A stretch of DNA of 64,000 nucleotides from SHVO01 sp050246995 (GCA_050246995.1 JBFWVA010000014.1:1-64000), one strand, 5' to 3'. Counted from the first letter of the stretch, positions 1 through 8,181 are shown. Notes: generated by a model from the letters alone, not told the origin. Made by a program: numbers and translations.

Positions 1-377
1 TCGTCCCAGATTTGTCGGAGAGTTGTGATCTGCGTGCCGTCGCCGACGATCAATTTGGAAAAGTCGTTTCGCGGGTCCGCACTAAGCATCAGGTTATACA
101 CGTCGTTATCGCTATCCACTCCGGCTATGGTTGCCGGAAGGAACAGCTCGGGTGGGCCACCGAGAGGCACAAAGTCCGGCGTTCCTATGACTAGGTACTT
201 GTCCTCGCCGGTGAGCTTCACGGTGTAGGTCGTATTCTGGTCCGTCCAGATTGCGGTCATGTCCGTGAATTTGTCTTCTAACGTCTGCTGCTCGCAGCTC
301 GCGAGCCCAATCGTGAGGAAGGCAGCTGTGATTGCTACAGCAGTTCTTTTCAGGCGCTCGATTACACTAAATGTCAT
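1..377 (-). CDS. Putative lipoprotein, C-terminus outside window
   Basis: The minus-strand reading frame is open from an ATG at 377 to the window edge (125 codons seen). The N-terminus has basic residues, then a hydrophobic stretch ending in a lipobox (Leu-Ala-Ser-Cys, about residues 25-28), so the product is probably a lipid-anchored envelope protein. The mature part is acidic and polar and I recognise no domain. It starts 16 nt after the end of the exported-protein gene at 394-1560 on the same strand, so the two are probably co-transcribed envelope genes of element A cargo. Confidence 0.65.
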   Translation of the reverse strand, partial: MTFSVIERLKRTAVAITAAFLTIGLASCEQQTLEDKFTDMTAIWTDQNTTYTVKLTGEDKYLVIGTPDFVPLGGPPELFLPATIAGVDSDNDVYNLMLSADPRNDFSKLIVGDGTQITTLRQIWD

Positions 378-393
378 CTTCCAATTCCTTCTG

Positions 394-1560
394 TCAGAAC
401 TTCTCAAATTTGGTGTTCTGGCCTTTCAGCTTCTCAAGAACGTGCTGTTCAAAATCAGCGTAGTGCGGGGCGGGGGTGAATTTTTGCTGTAATCCAAACG
501 GGGGACGTCTCCCGTCATTTAGCCGATAGGCAATCATTTCAAACTTCCACAACCGTGTGTCCGGAGGGCATCGCTTCACCGCCGCCGCGCCCGCGTTCTC
601 GCTTATGGGAGCGCCGCCCACTAAGAGACTGTAGGAATCCTTAGCGAACACGTAGCGGTCCTGCGCTGAGACTGCCGGTGGGCCAAACCGCTCCACGAGG
701 GTTTTCTCGAACTCCGAACCCGGAAGTGATGTGCCCGGCCCGCATATGTAAACGCTCATCTCGCTCAAGATGAACTTTTCCGCCGTCCATCGGATTTCGG
801 CATTGAAGGCCGATCCGTTCACCTCACATGTGAGCCGAACATGCCCGACGATGCCTTGGGCCTCGCCTTGAACGGGCATCATCGTCTTGCAAGTGCCTAG
901 CTGGTCCCCAGGGCTGGCCAGTGATAGCTCGCTTACTATGAAGGGTGGCTCTCCGATAAACGCGTTCTTAGAAGGAATGCACGTCCTGATGCCAGGCTCC
1001 TTCACCGGCAATGGAAACCCGCGCTGCGGGTTGTCCCACATGCTGGCGAAGCAAAACGCCCCTGCTGGTGGCGGAGCATTTACCGCCGCTGTGTTCGCTG
1101 CTGCATCTGCTTGTGCTTTGGTCGCGGTGGCTTTGGCATCCGCAACCTCCTTCATGCTCGCGTTCAGGTACGACAGACGCTTACTGGCCGCTTCAATCGT
1201 CTCGCGTAGGTGGCGAAACTCGCTGTCGAAAGTCGGATTATCCGTCCTGACGTTGCCCGCAGACTGAGCCAGGGATACGCAATCACTCACTGTCTTTCCT
1301 ACTGACGCGATTTCTTCCGGGTCGTAGGCGCTGAATGGTCGGCGGTCGAAATTCGAGCTTCCGGACGTAGCAGATTGAGAGACGGCGGCTGCTAGGTACG
1401 AGCACGACACCTCTTTGCCGTTCAATTGCATGGCCGGAGCGTTTGAGAGCCTATCAAATAGCTGTTCAGGCCCGGCGGAGCCTCGACCCTGCCCACTGGC
1501 AGGTTGGGAGGCGGCCAACAGCACCGCACATGCAAGCATCCCCGGAAATACCTTCCTCAT
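394..1560 (-). CDS. Exported protein of unknown function, 388 aa
   Basis: The ATG at 1560 is chosen because a GGAG ribosome-binding site lies about 7 nt upstream and the protein then begins with a classical signal peptide (MRKVF, hydrophobic core, Ala/Ser-rich cleavage region ending near Gln24). A central Ala/Lys/Asp-rich stretch around residues 140-170 looks helical and may be a short coiled coil. The C-terminal half has several Cys residues, which suits a periplasmic protein. No family is recognised. It is followed by the lipoprotein gene at 1-377, so both may act at the envelope. Element B has no counterpart at this position, so this is element-specific cargo. Confidence 0.7.
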   Translation of the reverse strand: MRKVFPGMLACAVLLAASQPASGQGRGSAGPEQLFDRLSNAPAMQLNGKEVSCSYLAAAVSQSATSGSSNFDRRPFSAYDPEEIASVGKTVSDCVSLAQSAGNVRTDNPTFDSEFRHLRETIEAASKRLSYLNASMKEVADAKATATKAQADAAANTAAVNAPPPAGAFCFASMWDNPQRGFPLPVKEPGIRTCIPSKNAFIGEPPFIVSELSLASPGDQLGTCKTMMPVQGEAQGIVGHVRLTCEVNGSAFNAEIRWTAEKFILSEMSVYICGPGTSLPGSEFEKTLVERFGPPAVSAQDRYVFAKDSYSLLVGGAPISENAGAAAVKRCPPDTRLWKFEMIAYRLNDGRRPPFGLQQKFTPAPHYADFEQHVLEKLKGQNTKFEKF

Positions 1561-1649
1561 TCGCGCTCTCCTTTTGTGAAGCGGCCCCTTCAACTAATCA
1601 TTGAGTATAGGACCTGGATTAAGGCTGTTCAACGCAGCCACCGTCCGGA

Positions 1650-1910
1650 ATGGACGTTAGAAAAGTCATCGGCTGGAACCTGCGACGGCTGCGCCTCAAG
1701 CGCGGCCTGTCCCAGGAGGCTGTAGCGGGCGAGCAAATGGATACCGCCCATGTCAGCCGGATCGAGCGGGGTGTTGAGAACCCCACGGTGTTGGTGCTGG
1801 ATAAGCTGGCGAAAGCCCTCGGCGTGAAGATTACCGAGTTCTTTAAGCCGGTGCGGCCAGGAGCCACTTGGCCGCCCGCTCTAAAGGCGGGCCGGAAGAA
1901 GTCGAAATAG
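1650..1910 (+). CDS. XRE-family HTH transcriptional regulator (element A)
   Basis: This 86-aa protein is almost entirely one HTH_3/cro-CI domain (about residues 5-62), with the usual pattern of RxxRxxxGLSQE, xxxVSRIERG and PTVxxLxKLAKALG. The start is supported by the element B homologue (17203-17418), which begins with the same MD-x-RK motif. An inverted repeat CGTCC-n5-GGACG (1642-1656) overlaps the start codon and could be an autoregulatory site. It sits between the exported-protein gene and the convergent DUF3768 gene. It probably regulates a neighbouring promoter; its target is not shown by the sequence. Confidence 0.85.
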   Translation: MDVRKVIGWNLRRLRLKRGLSQEAVAGEQMDTAHVSRIERGVENPTVLVLDKLAKALGVKITEFFKPVRPGATWPPALKAGRKKSK

Positions 1911-1912
1911 CC

Positions 1913-2254
1913 CTACCACTCGGACGGAAGGAGCAAGACCAGCACTCTCCGGGTGACCGCCGGGTCTGAGGGATCGGGAGACATGTACCGAAGCCTCTGA
2001 TCATAGGCGTCGATCTTCCAGACGTAAGTCTTGCCAGCGATCTGTACCGTGCCGTAATCGTGCTCGCCATAAGGATCATTGTCCTCATCAAAAGCATCGA
2101 ACTCCATGATGGCTGCGATGACTTCAGCGCGGGTTCTTTCGTCGAGCGCCTCGATCCCACGAGTCATGAATACTTGACCTGCGTCTGGCGAAAACGTCGT
2201 CCGCAACTGGTCGTTTAGCTCCGCGATTTTGCGTGTGCGTTCTTCGTCGGTCAT
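1913..2254 (-). CDS. DUF3768 domain protein (element A)
   Basis: This 113-aa acidic protein carries the DUF3768 signature: DNDPYGEHDYG near the middle, then a lysine-isoleucine-aspartate segment and DPSDPAVTRRVL near the C-terminus. The function of the family is unknown; members are common on alphaproteobacterial plasmids and islands. Start 2254 is preferred because it aligns with the element B paralogue (17428-17763), which is nearly identical over the C-terminal two thirds. It begins 11 nt after the short acidic protein gene (2266-2508), so the minus-strand genes from 2907 down to 1913 look like one operon. It converges on the XRE gene with only 2 nt between the stops. Confidence 0.85.
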   Translation of the reverse strand: MTDEERTRKIAELNDQLRTTFSPDAGQVFMTRGIEALDERTRAEVIAAIMEFDAFDEDNDPYGEHDYGTVQIAGKTYVWKIDAYDQRLRYMSPDPSDPAVTRRVLVLLLPSEW

Positions 2255-2265
2255 CTGCGGTCCAC

Positions 2266-2508
2266 CTACGACGACTTCTTCGTGGGCTGCGGCAGCTTGA
2301 AGGATGTCACTATCCACGTGACTTCCTGCTCCTTGGGAGCGTCTAACTTGACGTGACTGCCAGGCGTGAACGCGCCGCTCAGTCCTGCTATCGGCAGATC
2401 GTAGCTGGGGCGATCATCGAAGTCGGGCAACTCGATGCAGGCCGCGACGCGGATTTCGTGATCCTGCGGCAGTTGCTTCAGCATGTTGATAAGTGTGGCG
2501 ACTAACAT
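2266..2508 (-). CDS. Short acidic protein conserved in both elements, 80 aa
   Basis: The ATG at 2508 follows an AAAGGG ribosome-binding site. The protein has a regular pattern: MLVATLINMLKQLPQDHEIR at the start, a middle segment with DLPIxGLS, and a C-terminal strand ending in WIVTSF. The element B protein at 17883-18149 has the same layout (LCLLHTLPEDAEIRVAF start, DLxIYGIS middle, WLVTSH end), which supports a real gene. I do not recognise a family. Its constant position directly upstream of DUF3768 suggests the two products act together or share regulation. Confidence 0.7.
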   Translation of the reverse strand: MLVATLINMLKQLPQDHEIRVAACIELPDFDDRPSYDLPIAGLSGAFTPGSHVKLDAPKEQEVTWIVTSFKLPQPTKKSS

Positions 2509-2601
2509 CGGTGGCCCTTTCTGTGGGAGTGAAGAGCGCACGCAGCAACACGCGCCGACGAGCGCACGTCGTCAGCGCAGTGATCTGAACTGTTCTTGTT
2601 T

Positions 2602-2907
2602 TCAGGCGATGGGCGGTTGGAGAGTCTTGGACAGGACTCGTTCTTCACCGGCGCGCAGGACGATGCCGCCGAACTTCAACGGCGCGTTAGTCAGGTTCCG
2701 CGCAATCAGCAGGCAGCCGTGCTTGTCTCCGACGCCGTACAGCGGATTGATAACGACACCGCCTATCGCGGTCTCAAAATCCACCAAAGACTGGTAGCCG
2801 CCGAAATCTGGCATCGGCTTGATCTTCATTAGCGGGGCTATCCGGATGATTGCGGGTGCTACTCCGAGGGCAATGATCTGGGCGAGCACGCTTCGTCTTG
2901 CGAGCAT
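2602..2907 (-). CDS. Small protein with Tat-like N-terminus, 101 aa
   Basis: The ATG at 2907 is preceded by a GGAGA ribosome-binding site. The N-terminus (MLARRSVLAQIIALGVAPAI) has twin arginines followed by a hydrophobic stretch, so it may be a Tat signal or a membrane anchor. The rest is a small beta-rich domain of unknown family. It is the first gene of the probable minus-strand operon that continues with 2266-2508 and 1913-2254. Element B has no equivalent at the matching position. The twin arginines alone are not strong proof of export. Confidence 0.55.
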   Translation of the reverse strand: MLARRSVLAQIIALGVAPAIIRIAPLMKIKPMPDFGGYQSLVDFETAIGGVVINPLYGVGDKHGCLLIARNLTNAPLKFGGIVLRAGEERVLSKTLQPPIA

Positions 2908-2989
2908 GTGTCGTCTCCACTGATCGAGTGATGGATTTGGCCGCTCGGGTGCGGAGGTCGGTTAAGTGAGGGGAGCCAGGTCGGCTCGG

Positions 2990-3470
2990 GGCCGGGCTTT
3001 CGGGGTCTTGCTACCGCTGGCGATCTGCCGCTCAGTTCTGGCCGCTCGCCCCCGGATTTTGGCCAACTTTTACGGTTTTCTGGGGTCGCTAACCGGCGGC
3101 TGTACCGGTCGGCCTTCGTACTTTACCCCAAACCGGGCCATTCTGTAAATATGGAGCCTAAATCAATGGGTTATCAGCCACCCCAACCCCGACCCAACGG
3201 CAACCAGGGGGTGCGCCTGGGGTGCCCGTTGGCCCCTAAAAGGGCTTTAGGCGGCCCGCTGAGGGGTGCCCGGCCCTGGGGCGCTACTACCCCAGCCGCC
3301 TACCCGCCCCGGCATCGCCTGGGCGGCCCCTGGGGCGACCCGGTTTTGGGGGTTAGCCCAAGGGCCGGGTAATTTTGTTGCGAGGGGTCGGCTGACCGGC
3401 CTTTGGGGGTGCCAACTCGTACCAAAACCCCTCAGGTCCGGGTTTTTTGAGCACTCGACGCATGTCGAGG
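2990..3470. other. Conserved structured non-coding block, copy A
   Basis: About 690 bp (2908-3597) contain no convincing gene. The inner part is clearly homologous to 18240-18710 in element B. The best-conserved core, 3242-3300, matches 18487-18545 at 58 of 59 positions. Inside it CTGGGG (3276-3281) and CCCCAG (3290-3295) form a GC stem with an 8-nt loop CGCTACTA, identical in both copies. A terminator-like hairpin follows (AAAACCC 3424-3430, GGGTTTT 3440-3446, then more T). The block separates the leftward DUF3768 operon from the rightward Rep-like/DUF927 operon. It could hold an origin, a structured RNA or a long leader. Short Pro/Gly-rich open frames across it are not conserved and are ignored. 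Confidence 0.7.
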
Positions 3471-3482
3471 ACAGCTTTTTAG

Positions 3483-3498
3483 GTGATCACGTGATCAC
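3483..3498. promoter_or_regulatory. Palindromic operator-like site, element A site 1
   Basis: This is a perfect palindrome made of two head-to-tail GTGATCAC units. It lies 100 nt upstream of the 333-aa gene (3598-4599). The same unit occurs three times in a row at 6058-6083, before the DUF927 gene. Such repeated short palindromes before two operon starts are typical of a dimeric repressor's operator. The binding protein is not identified. Confidence 0.6.
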
Positions 3499-3597
3499 AG
3501 TGGTTACGGGCGGAAAGATCGCAAAAATTGACTGTATGCTCTTGGCGTCCCGCCTAAGTTTCCACACACCAGTTGCCAATTGCAGGCCGCACCGTAC

Positions 3598-4599
3598 ATG
3601 CCGACGATCACATCAGCGACCAAAGAACCGCAAGTCCGCGCGATCCCGATACGTCGCCGTCGCCGTTACTTCCGTAAAATCTACGAACGATATGACGTCC
3701 TCGACACTGCGAAAATCGTCAAGCCTGACGGCATGGTACGCATCTACGATGCGATGCAATTACTGGCACAAAGACATGGCGGCGAGGGATGGTCGAAAAA
3801 CCCGTTCGCCAAGTACTGGCACTTCAGGCTTGAACGAATTCTTCTCAACGGAGAGAAGCGATACCAAGTCAGACAGAAGTTTATCGTAAACGAGCCAGAT
3901 TGCTTCGACTACGAAGATGAATGGAAGCTCCGCTGTCAACCAGACGGCTCGCCCAGAACCGTGGCAATGAAAGAAGCGGCAGCCGTTTTCAAGAAGGCCA
4001 GGCTGGAGTTAATAGCGGCCTTGAAAGATGGATCTTTGCGCCTCTTTGGGAAGGCCCAGTATAAAGAATACTCTGTGGAGGACTTTGCAAACGGCGTTGT
4101 GACGGAACAGTGGTTCAAAATAATCGAAACCGGCACGTTGTCCTCAGAGGCGCTGAAGGATCGCGACAATCACGATAGCGATGCTGAAGGCGATCTTATT
4201 TACCTCTACGTGACGGAGGCTTCGCTTAACGCCTTCTTGAACGGCTCCGCTGTGGGGCCGCAAGAAATCCCACCAGCCAACAACCCTTCCTCGGCAGTGG
4301 TCCCCGAAGTTGAAGCGGCTACACCGCAGATGAGCTCGGCAGTCGAGCAATCTTCTTCGTCTACACAGATGGAGGCCGTAGAAGAGTTCGACGCAGCACC
4401 ATCGTTCCCACCGTATCGACCGAGAAAACAGGAGGCCGTAAAGCTTGCGATAGAAGCCTGTTATCCCGGCGGGGTACCCTACAAAAAACGAGGGGACCTA
4501 CTCTTCAAAATCAATGAATGGCTCGTAGCTAACGGGCATGACCCCGTCTCCGGCGATACATTTGACCGAGCTCGGGGCGTAAGACCCCAAGCCAAGTAA
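3598..4599 (+). CDS. Unknown-family protein conserved in both elements, 333 aa (element A)
   Basis: The N-terminal 210 residues are clearly homologous to the element B protein at 31570-32712. Both share a basic start (VRAIPIRRRRRYF in A), then ...HGGEGWS..., a WHFR segment with RVL/RIL, DEPD-type and RTVAMKEAA motifs, and ...DSDAEG...IYLY. The C-terminal thirds are unrelated; A ends with a Pro/Ser linker and a helical domain near residues 270-333. ATG 3598 is chosen over a TTG at 3580 because the homology begins after it. It is the first gene after the conserved non-coding block and has an operator-like palindrome upstream. It could be a DNA-binding regulator or a replication accessory protein; the sequence does not decide. 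Confidence 0.8.
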   Translation: MPTITSATKEPQVRAIPIRRRRRYFRKIYERYDVLDTAKIVKPDGMVRIYDAMQLLAQRHGGEGWSKNPFAKYWHFRLERILLNGEKRYQVRQKFIVNEPDCFDYEDEWKLRCQPDGSPRTVAMKEAAAVFKKARLELIAALKDGSLRLFGKAQYKEYSVEDFANGVVTEQWFKIIETGTLSSEALKDRDNHDSDAEGDLIYLYVTEASLNAFLNGSAVGPQEIPPANNPSSAVVPEVEAATPQMSSAVEQSSSSTQMEAVEEFDAAPSFPPYRPRKQEAVKLAIEACYPGGVPYKKRGDLLFKINEWLVANGHDPVSGDTFDRARGVRPQAK

Positions 4600-4606
4600 T
4601 CCTCGC

Positions 4607-4649
4607 TGCGAGATTTGCGAGATTTGCGAGTTCCTGCGAGGTTTTGCGA
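4607..4649. repeat. Iteron-like TGCGA direct repeats
   Basis: Five TGCGA units start at 4607, 4616, 4625, 4635 and 4645, a spacing of 9, 9, 10 and 10 bp. The first two are followed by GATT. They lie in the gap between the 333-aa gene and the AlpA-like gene, upstream of the Rep-like gene. Regular repeats of about one helical turn next to a Rep gene resemble plasmid iterons or a DNA-binding protein array. Confidence 0.5.
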
Positions 4650-4708
4650 AGCGCCCTCTCTGCACGTGACCCTGGGTAGTCCAGGGGACACATGCAGGAG
4701 CTTAATCC

Positions 4709-5035
4709 ATGACTACGCGAACCACCCGCAAGGGTTCTAAGCGGGGTGTGCAGCACCCCGACCTCCACAATATACCCGCTACGATTTCTGCTCATTTCCC
4801 GGCATCCACTACGTCTATGCAGCAATTGGTTTCCGGCGCTATGCCGCGATACCTGTCGGAAAAGGAAGTGTCTTCACGTCTGGGCATTAGCTACCAGAAA
4901 CTGCGTAAAGACCGTTTGAACGGCACTGGCATTCCATATTGCAAATTTGGCCGTGCCGTTCGGTATTCCGTCGAAGCCGTCCTTCAATACGAGACCGACG
5001 CCAAACGCCACAGCACGGCGGAGGATCGGTCATGA
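4709..5035 (+). CDS. AlpA/excisionase-like HTH protein (element A)
   Basis: After about 45 residues of basic, Ser/Thr-rich leader, the protein has an HTH_17/AlpA-type domain (about residues 46-98): YLSEKEVSSRLGISYQKLRK, a GTGIPYCKFG wing and VRYSVEAVLQYE at the end. Such domains act as excisionases or as activators of integrase or replication genes in satellites such as P4. An AGGAG ribosome-binding site precedes ATG 4709. Its stop overlaps the start of the Rep-like gene (ATGA at 5032-5035), which indicates translational coupling. The element B counterpart is at 33422-33688. Whether it controls excision or replication is inference. Confidence 0.8.
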   Translation: MTTRTTRKGSKRGVQHPDLHNIPATISAHFPASTTSMQQLVSGAMPRYLSEKEVSSRLGISYQKLRKDRLNGTGIPYCKFGRAVRYSVEAVLQYETDAKRHSTAEDRS

Positions 5036-5886
5036 GCGCCCCCTTCGTATTCAACAACCGTGACCAGTGGCTGAAGCGGCTGCGTCCGCCCAAACGCCTT
5101 GATATCCGTTTGTGGGAGCCGCCACCGGGTAAGAAGAAGTTTGAAACCGCGCTTGAAGCTGAGAACCGACAGGATGATTGGGCCGAGATACTCGATGACG
5201 GCGACATTCAGTCTCAGCGCCTCGCCGCTTTATATAAGGATTGCTACAACGAGGAGCCGTGCAATCTGTCATTTGAGCCGGAGTGTATTCGCCGCTTCAG
5301 AATTAATTACGTCTGGCGAGTTGCCGAGGTCATCAAGGAACATTTCCCGAATGAACCTCTATTCGCGGTCACCACGGTTTCGGAGCCAGGCCAGTTTGCG
5401 GTCGGTGATCTAGGCTCAGCGTCCTTCACCTACTGGAAACAGGAAACCCGTCAGAATTTAGACAAGGCTGGGTTAGGTGATCTCTCCGTTATCGGCGGTG
5501 GATGCATTTCCTACAACGAATACAGCCGCAACATTCTGCCACCATATTGGCAAATCCACGGCCACTACATCTTTATAGGCGGCACCAAGAGCGGCATCCA
5601 CCGCCGCTTACGCAAAGTCTACCGGCCTACCGATAATACTCCCCAGGCCGTCAGCGTTGTCCCCGTAACGGATTTGTTGGGCGCTATTTCCTACACCTAC
5701 AAGTCTGTGTTCCCTCGCCGCGTCGCCTACGTTGATGACCACGGTCACCGAAATACCCGCAGTGGTCTCCCAATCACGAAGCCGGAACTCCGGGAACTTG
5801 CCCTCTTCATGGCAACGCAGAAGTTCAGTGATCGACTCTTCCTGCGTGGTTTTCGTCGTCGCGGCCACATCCTCGTGCCGGAGTGA
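5032..5886 (+). CDS. Rep-like protein with HUH-type motif (element A), 284 aa
   Basis: ATG 5032 overlaps the AlpA-like stop. The protein is homologous to the element B protein at 33681-34514. Both have a Cys motif near residue 75 (three Cys left here; element B has four), a beta strand with a His motif, then a YxxK segment, an NTR motif and a C-terminal RLFLRGFRR. In A the strand reads WQIHGHYIFI, that is His-x-His followed by hydrophobics, as in HUH replication initiators; the Tyr of ISYTYK would be a candidate nicking residue. The family assignment is inference from these motifs. The DUF927 helicase follows after a 247-bp gap, so the pair could start and unwind element DNA. A phage-type replication protein without HUH chemistry is the main alternative. 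Confidence 0.65.
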   Translation: MSAPFVFNNRDQWLKRLRPPKRLDIRLWEPPPGKKKFETALEAENRQDDWAEILDDGDIQSQRLAALYKDCYNEEPCNLSFEPECIRRFRINYVWRVAEVIKEHFPNEPLFAVTTVSEPGQFAVGDLGSASFTYWKQETRQNLDKAGLGDLSVIGGGCISYNEYSRNILPPYWQIHGHYIFIGGTKSGIHRRLRKVYRPTDNTPQAVSVVPVTDLLGAISYTYKSVFPRRVAYVDDHGHRNTRSGLPITKPELRELALFMATQKFSDRLFLRGFRRRGHILVPE

Positions 5887-6057
5887 CAGGGATGGGTCAG
5901 CCTAAAACCATAAACGTGAATTGGCTCGGAAAGTCGTCGAGGGGGCCTGTAGATGGCCTGAGGGACACTGAAGACCCCTTCAATTCGAGTTGAGCTGGCA
6001 ACACTGGGTACGCCCACTTGCCAACCACCTCCCAACTTCGAGCGCGTCGTAACTTTT

Positions 6058-6083
6058 GGTGATCACGTGATCACGTGATCACC
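6058..6083. promoter_or_regulatory. Triple palindromic operator-like site, element A site 2
   Basis: This is a 26-bp perfect palindrome built from three consecutive GTGATCAC units flanked by G and C. It ends 50 nt before the DUF927 start. The same unit is at 3483-3498 before the first gene of the replication module. Its position equals that of the GAGCACT-type palindrome before the DUF927 gene of element B (34700-34755), but the sequence differs. Confidence 0.7.
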
Positions 6084-6133
6084 GTTTCCCGACAACCCCA
6101 CAAATCACAGCATAATCCATCAGGAGCATCATC

Positions 6134-7882
6134 ATGGCTAAGAAACAGCACCGTCCAGGAAAATTCAAAGTCAAGGAAGACGGCGTATGGCATCACAATC
6201 CGCCTGACGATCCGGAATTTGTCGCGCCCTACATCGTCAAGAAAGCTAGTTTTATCGCAGCCGATAAGAAGTGGCACACACAGTTTCAGTTCAAGAACAC
6301 CGGTGGTCAGGTCCAAACCCTGGAACTTCCACGAAGCGACGCGCGAAACAGCAAGACGCTACGAGACAATCTCATTGATCGGGGATTTGACTGGCCGCAA
6401 GTCAAATCGCAAGAGGAGGTCGACTTACTTAAATATCTATCATCTGAACCCGATCACCAGATTGAGTGGGTCGCGAAAACTGGATGGTACAAAGGAACTA
6501 CCTTTGTTTTTCAAGACGGCGCGATTGGCCCTGAGATGGCGAACGTCAAATTCAAGCCGATGGATGACAATTCAGTTTCGGCGGGAACAAGAGGCGATCT
6601 AGCGACTTGGAAAAAGATCGTTAGCCAAGTGGTTCCATGCAGCAATTCCGCAATGCTCGCACTAGGTACTGCCTTCGGGGGCCCATTCCATCAGCTCCTC
6701 AGGATCGAGAGCGGGGGCTTCAATCTCTTCGGCAAAAAGAGCAAGGGCAAAACAACTGCCGCTGTTGCAGCGCAATCTGTTTACGGCATATCTGGCCGCG
6801 ATGAGGTGTTGACCTGGGACATAACCGAAACTGCGCTGGACGAACTGAGATGTGAACACTCTGATATGTTGGCTTACCTGGATGACATGGGCCGTGCGGG
6901 CGATAATGACAAGGATCGCATTGAGAGGATCGGTGATGCTGCTTTCCGGCTGACCACTGGAAAACCGCGTCGTCGGTCTAAGGGCTTCAAGGTTGATCCG
7001 AACTTTCCGTCGAGCTGGCTCGCCATCCTGAGTACTAGCGTTCGCAGCATGTTGAAGATTTCAATGAACGCAGGTTCACATGTCTTCGGTGGTGAGGAGG
7101 TGAGGCTGATTGATGTCCCCGCAGTCGCATCAGACGAACTCGGGATATTTGACAGGTGTCCGGAAGGTTACGACAACTCCCGCGTAGCTTCCTTTACCCT
7201 GGAAACAATGTGCTCACAGAACTACGGCGTCGCCGGTCGAGAGTATGTTCGCCGTATCGTCGAAGATCAGGCGGCAGCCGTTGAGTATGTAAAGAAGAGG
7301 ATCACCGCATTTATTGAAGCGGCGGGTGCGGCGGGCGACAGTGAGTATCGGTACGTTCAAAGATTTGCGCTGGCCTATGCGGGTCTTAGACTTGCCGCGA
7401 AATTTGGAGTGATAACGCTGCAAAAGGAAGCCGCGTGGAAGGCGATTAGGAGCTGTTATGCGAGGGCGCGTCGCTCGGCTCCAACCTTCCCTATCATGCT
7501 CGACAATGCGGTCCACGCTCTGCGCGAAGCTCTTTCCGAGAAGAAGGGTATTCTGAATTTGTCGCGACCGGGGCACAAAACCACGAGGGCTAAATTCGAT
7601 AGCTGCTCGGGGATCCTGACCCGGCACACCACTGGGGAACTGATCTACGCCGTGAAGCTCGAAGACTTGGGAACACTTTGCCGCTCTTCACTGCCCGTTG
7701 GTCAGATATTGCAAGAACTCAAGGAGCGCAATTTGATGGTCCTCATTGATGGCGGGAAATCTACGATCCCTGTGACCATTCCGGGCATCAAGGCCAAAGA
7801 GTTTCGGCCCCGTCTAATCTGCATACTCCAGCGGAAACTCGATCTGCAAAAAAAGCGTCCATCTAATGCTGGCGATGACTGA
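6134..7882 (+). CDS. DUF927-type replicative helicase/ATPase (element A), 582 aa
   Basis: The protein has the layout of DUF927 proteins, which are ATPases linked to phage and plasmid primase-helicases. The N-terminal third is beta-rich. A Walker A motif (GKKSKGKTT, about residues 198-206) is followed by a WDITETAL segment and a Walker B-like LAYLDDMGR (about residues 246-254). A later GGEEVRLIDVP is typical of this family. A GGAGC ribosome-binding site precedes ATG 6134. Element B has a homologue (34837-36543) in the same last position. It presumably unwinds DNA with the Rep-like protein. A terminator follows at 7909. Confidence 0.85.
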   Translation: MAKKQHRPGKFKVKEDGVWHHNPPDDPEFVAPYIVKKASFIAADKKWHTQFQFKNTGGQVQTLELPRSDARNSKTLRDNLIDRGFDWPQVKSQEEVDLLKYLSSEPDHQIEWVAKTGWYKGTTFVFQDGAIGPEMANVKFKPMDDNSVSAGTRGDLATWKKIVSQVVPCSNSAMLALGTAFGGPFHQLLRIESGGFNLFGKKSKGKTTAAVAAQSVYGISGRDEVLTWDITETALDELRCEHSDMLAYLDDMGRAGDNDKDRIERIGDAAFRLTTGKPRRRSKGFKVDPNFPSSWLAILSTSVRSMLKISMNAGSHVFGGEEVRLIDVPAVASDELGIFDRCPEGYDNSRVASFTLETMCSQNYGVAGREYVRRIVEDQAAAVEYVKKRITAFIEAAGAAGDSEYRYVQRFALAYAGLRLAAKFGVITLQKEAAWKAIRSCYARARRSAPTFPIMLDNAVHALREALSEKKGILNLSRPGHKTTRAKFDSCSGILTRHTTGELIYAVKLEDLGTLCRSSLPVGQILQELKERNLMVLIDGGKSTIPVTIPGIKAKEFRPRLICILQRKLDLQKKRPSNAGDD

Positions 7883-7908
7883 TCGCATATGACGGCAATG
7901 ATAACGAG

Positions 7909-7940
7909 AATGGGGGCAACAACCATCTGCCCCCATTTTT
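7909..7940 (+). terminator. Rho-independent terminator after the element A DUF927 gene
   Basis: AATGGGGGCA (7909-7918) pairs with TGCCCCCATT (7928-7937) around a 9-nt loop and is followed by T residues. It lies 27 nt after the DUF927 stop and closes the element A replication operon. Confidence 0.85.
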
Positions 7941-8163
7941 GTGCCCGCATCGGTCCAATTACTTATTACGGCGTTCACGCGAACTATTAGCGTTATAAAA
8001 TCATCACAGAATTGGATTGATCTTCTTGGCCCATAGAGGTGTCATTGGGCCTCCGGGATGCATCTGGATGGTGGTCTAAAGTCGCCCCCGGCCTCAGGTA
8101 CTGGTGCACCTATGTCATGGCCGGTAAGCCATTCCTCTTACCGAGCAGTTAGGGGTGGCCGCT

Positions 8164-8181
8164 TGTATCACAAATGTATCA
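8164..8181. repeat. Direct repeat pair beside att, element A (TGTATCA)
   Basis: TGTATCA occurs at 8164-8170 and 8175-8181, an 11-bp period. The pair ends 38 bp before the 68-bp att copy. Element B has GTGATTAC pairs with the same 11-bp period near both of its ends. These look like integrase arm or excisionase binding sites specific to each element. Confidence 0.5.

Noticed and set aside
3151..3889. Pro/Gly/Arg-rich open frames across the non-coding block and into the 333-aa gene
   Set aside because: The frames are not conserved in the homologous block at 18240-18710, while the DNA is; they overlap a supported gene in another frame.
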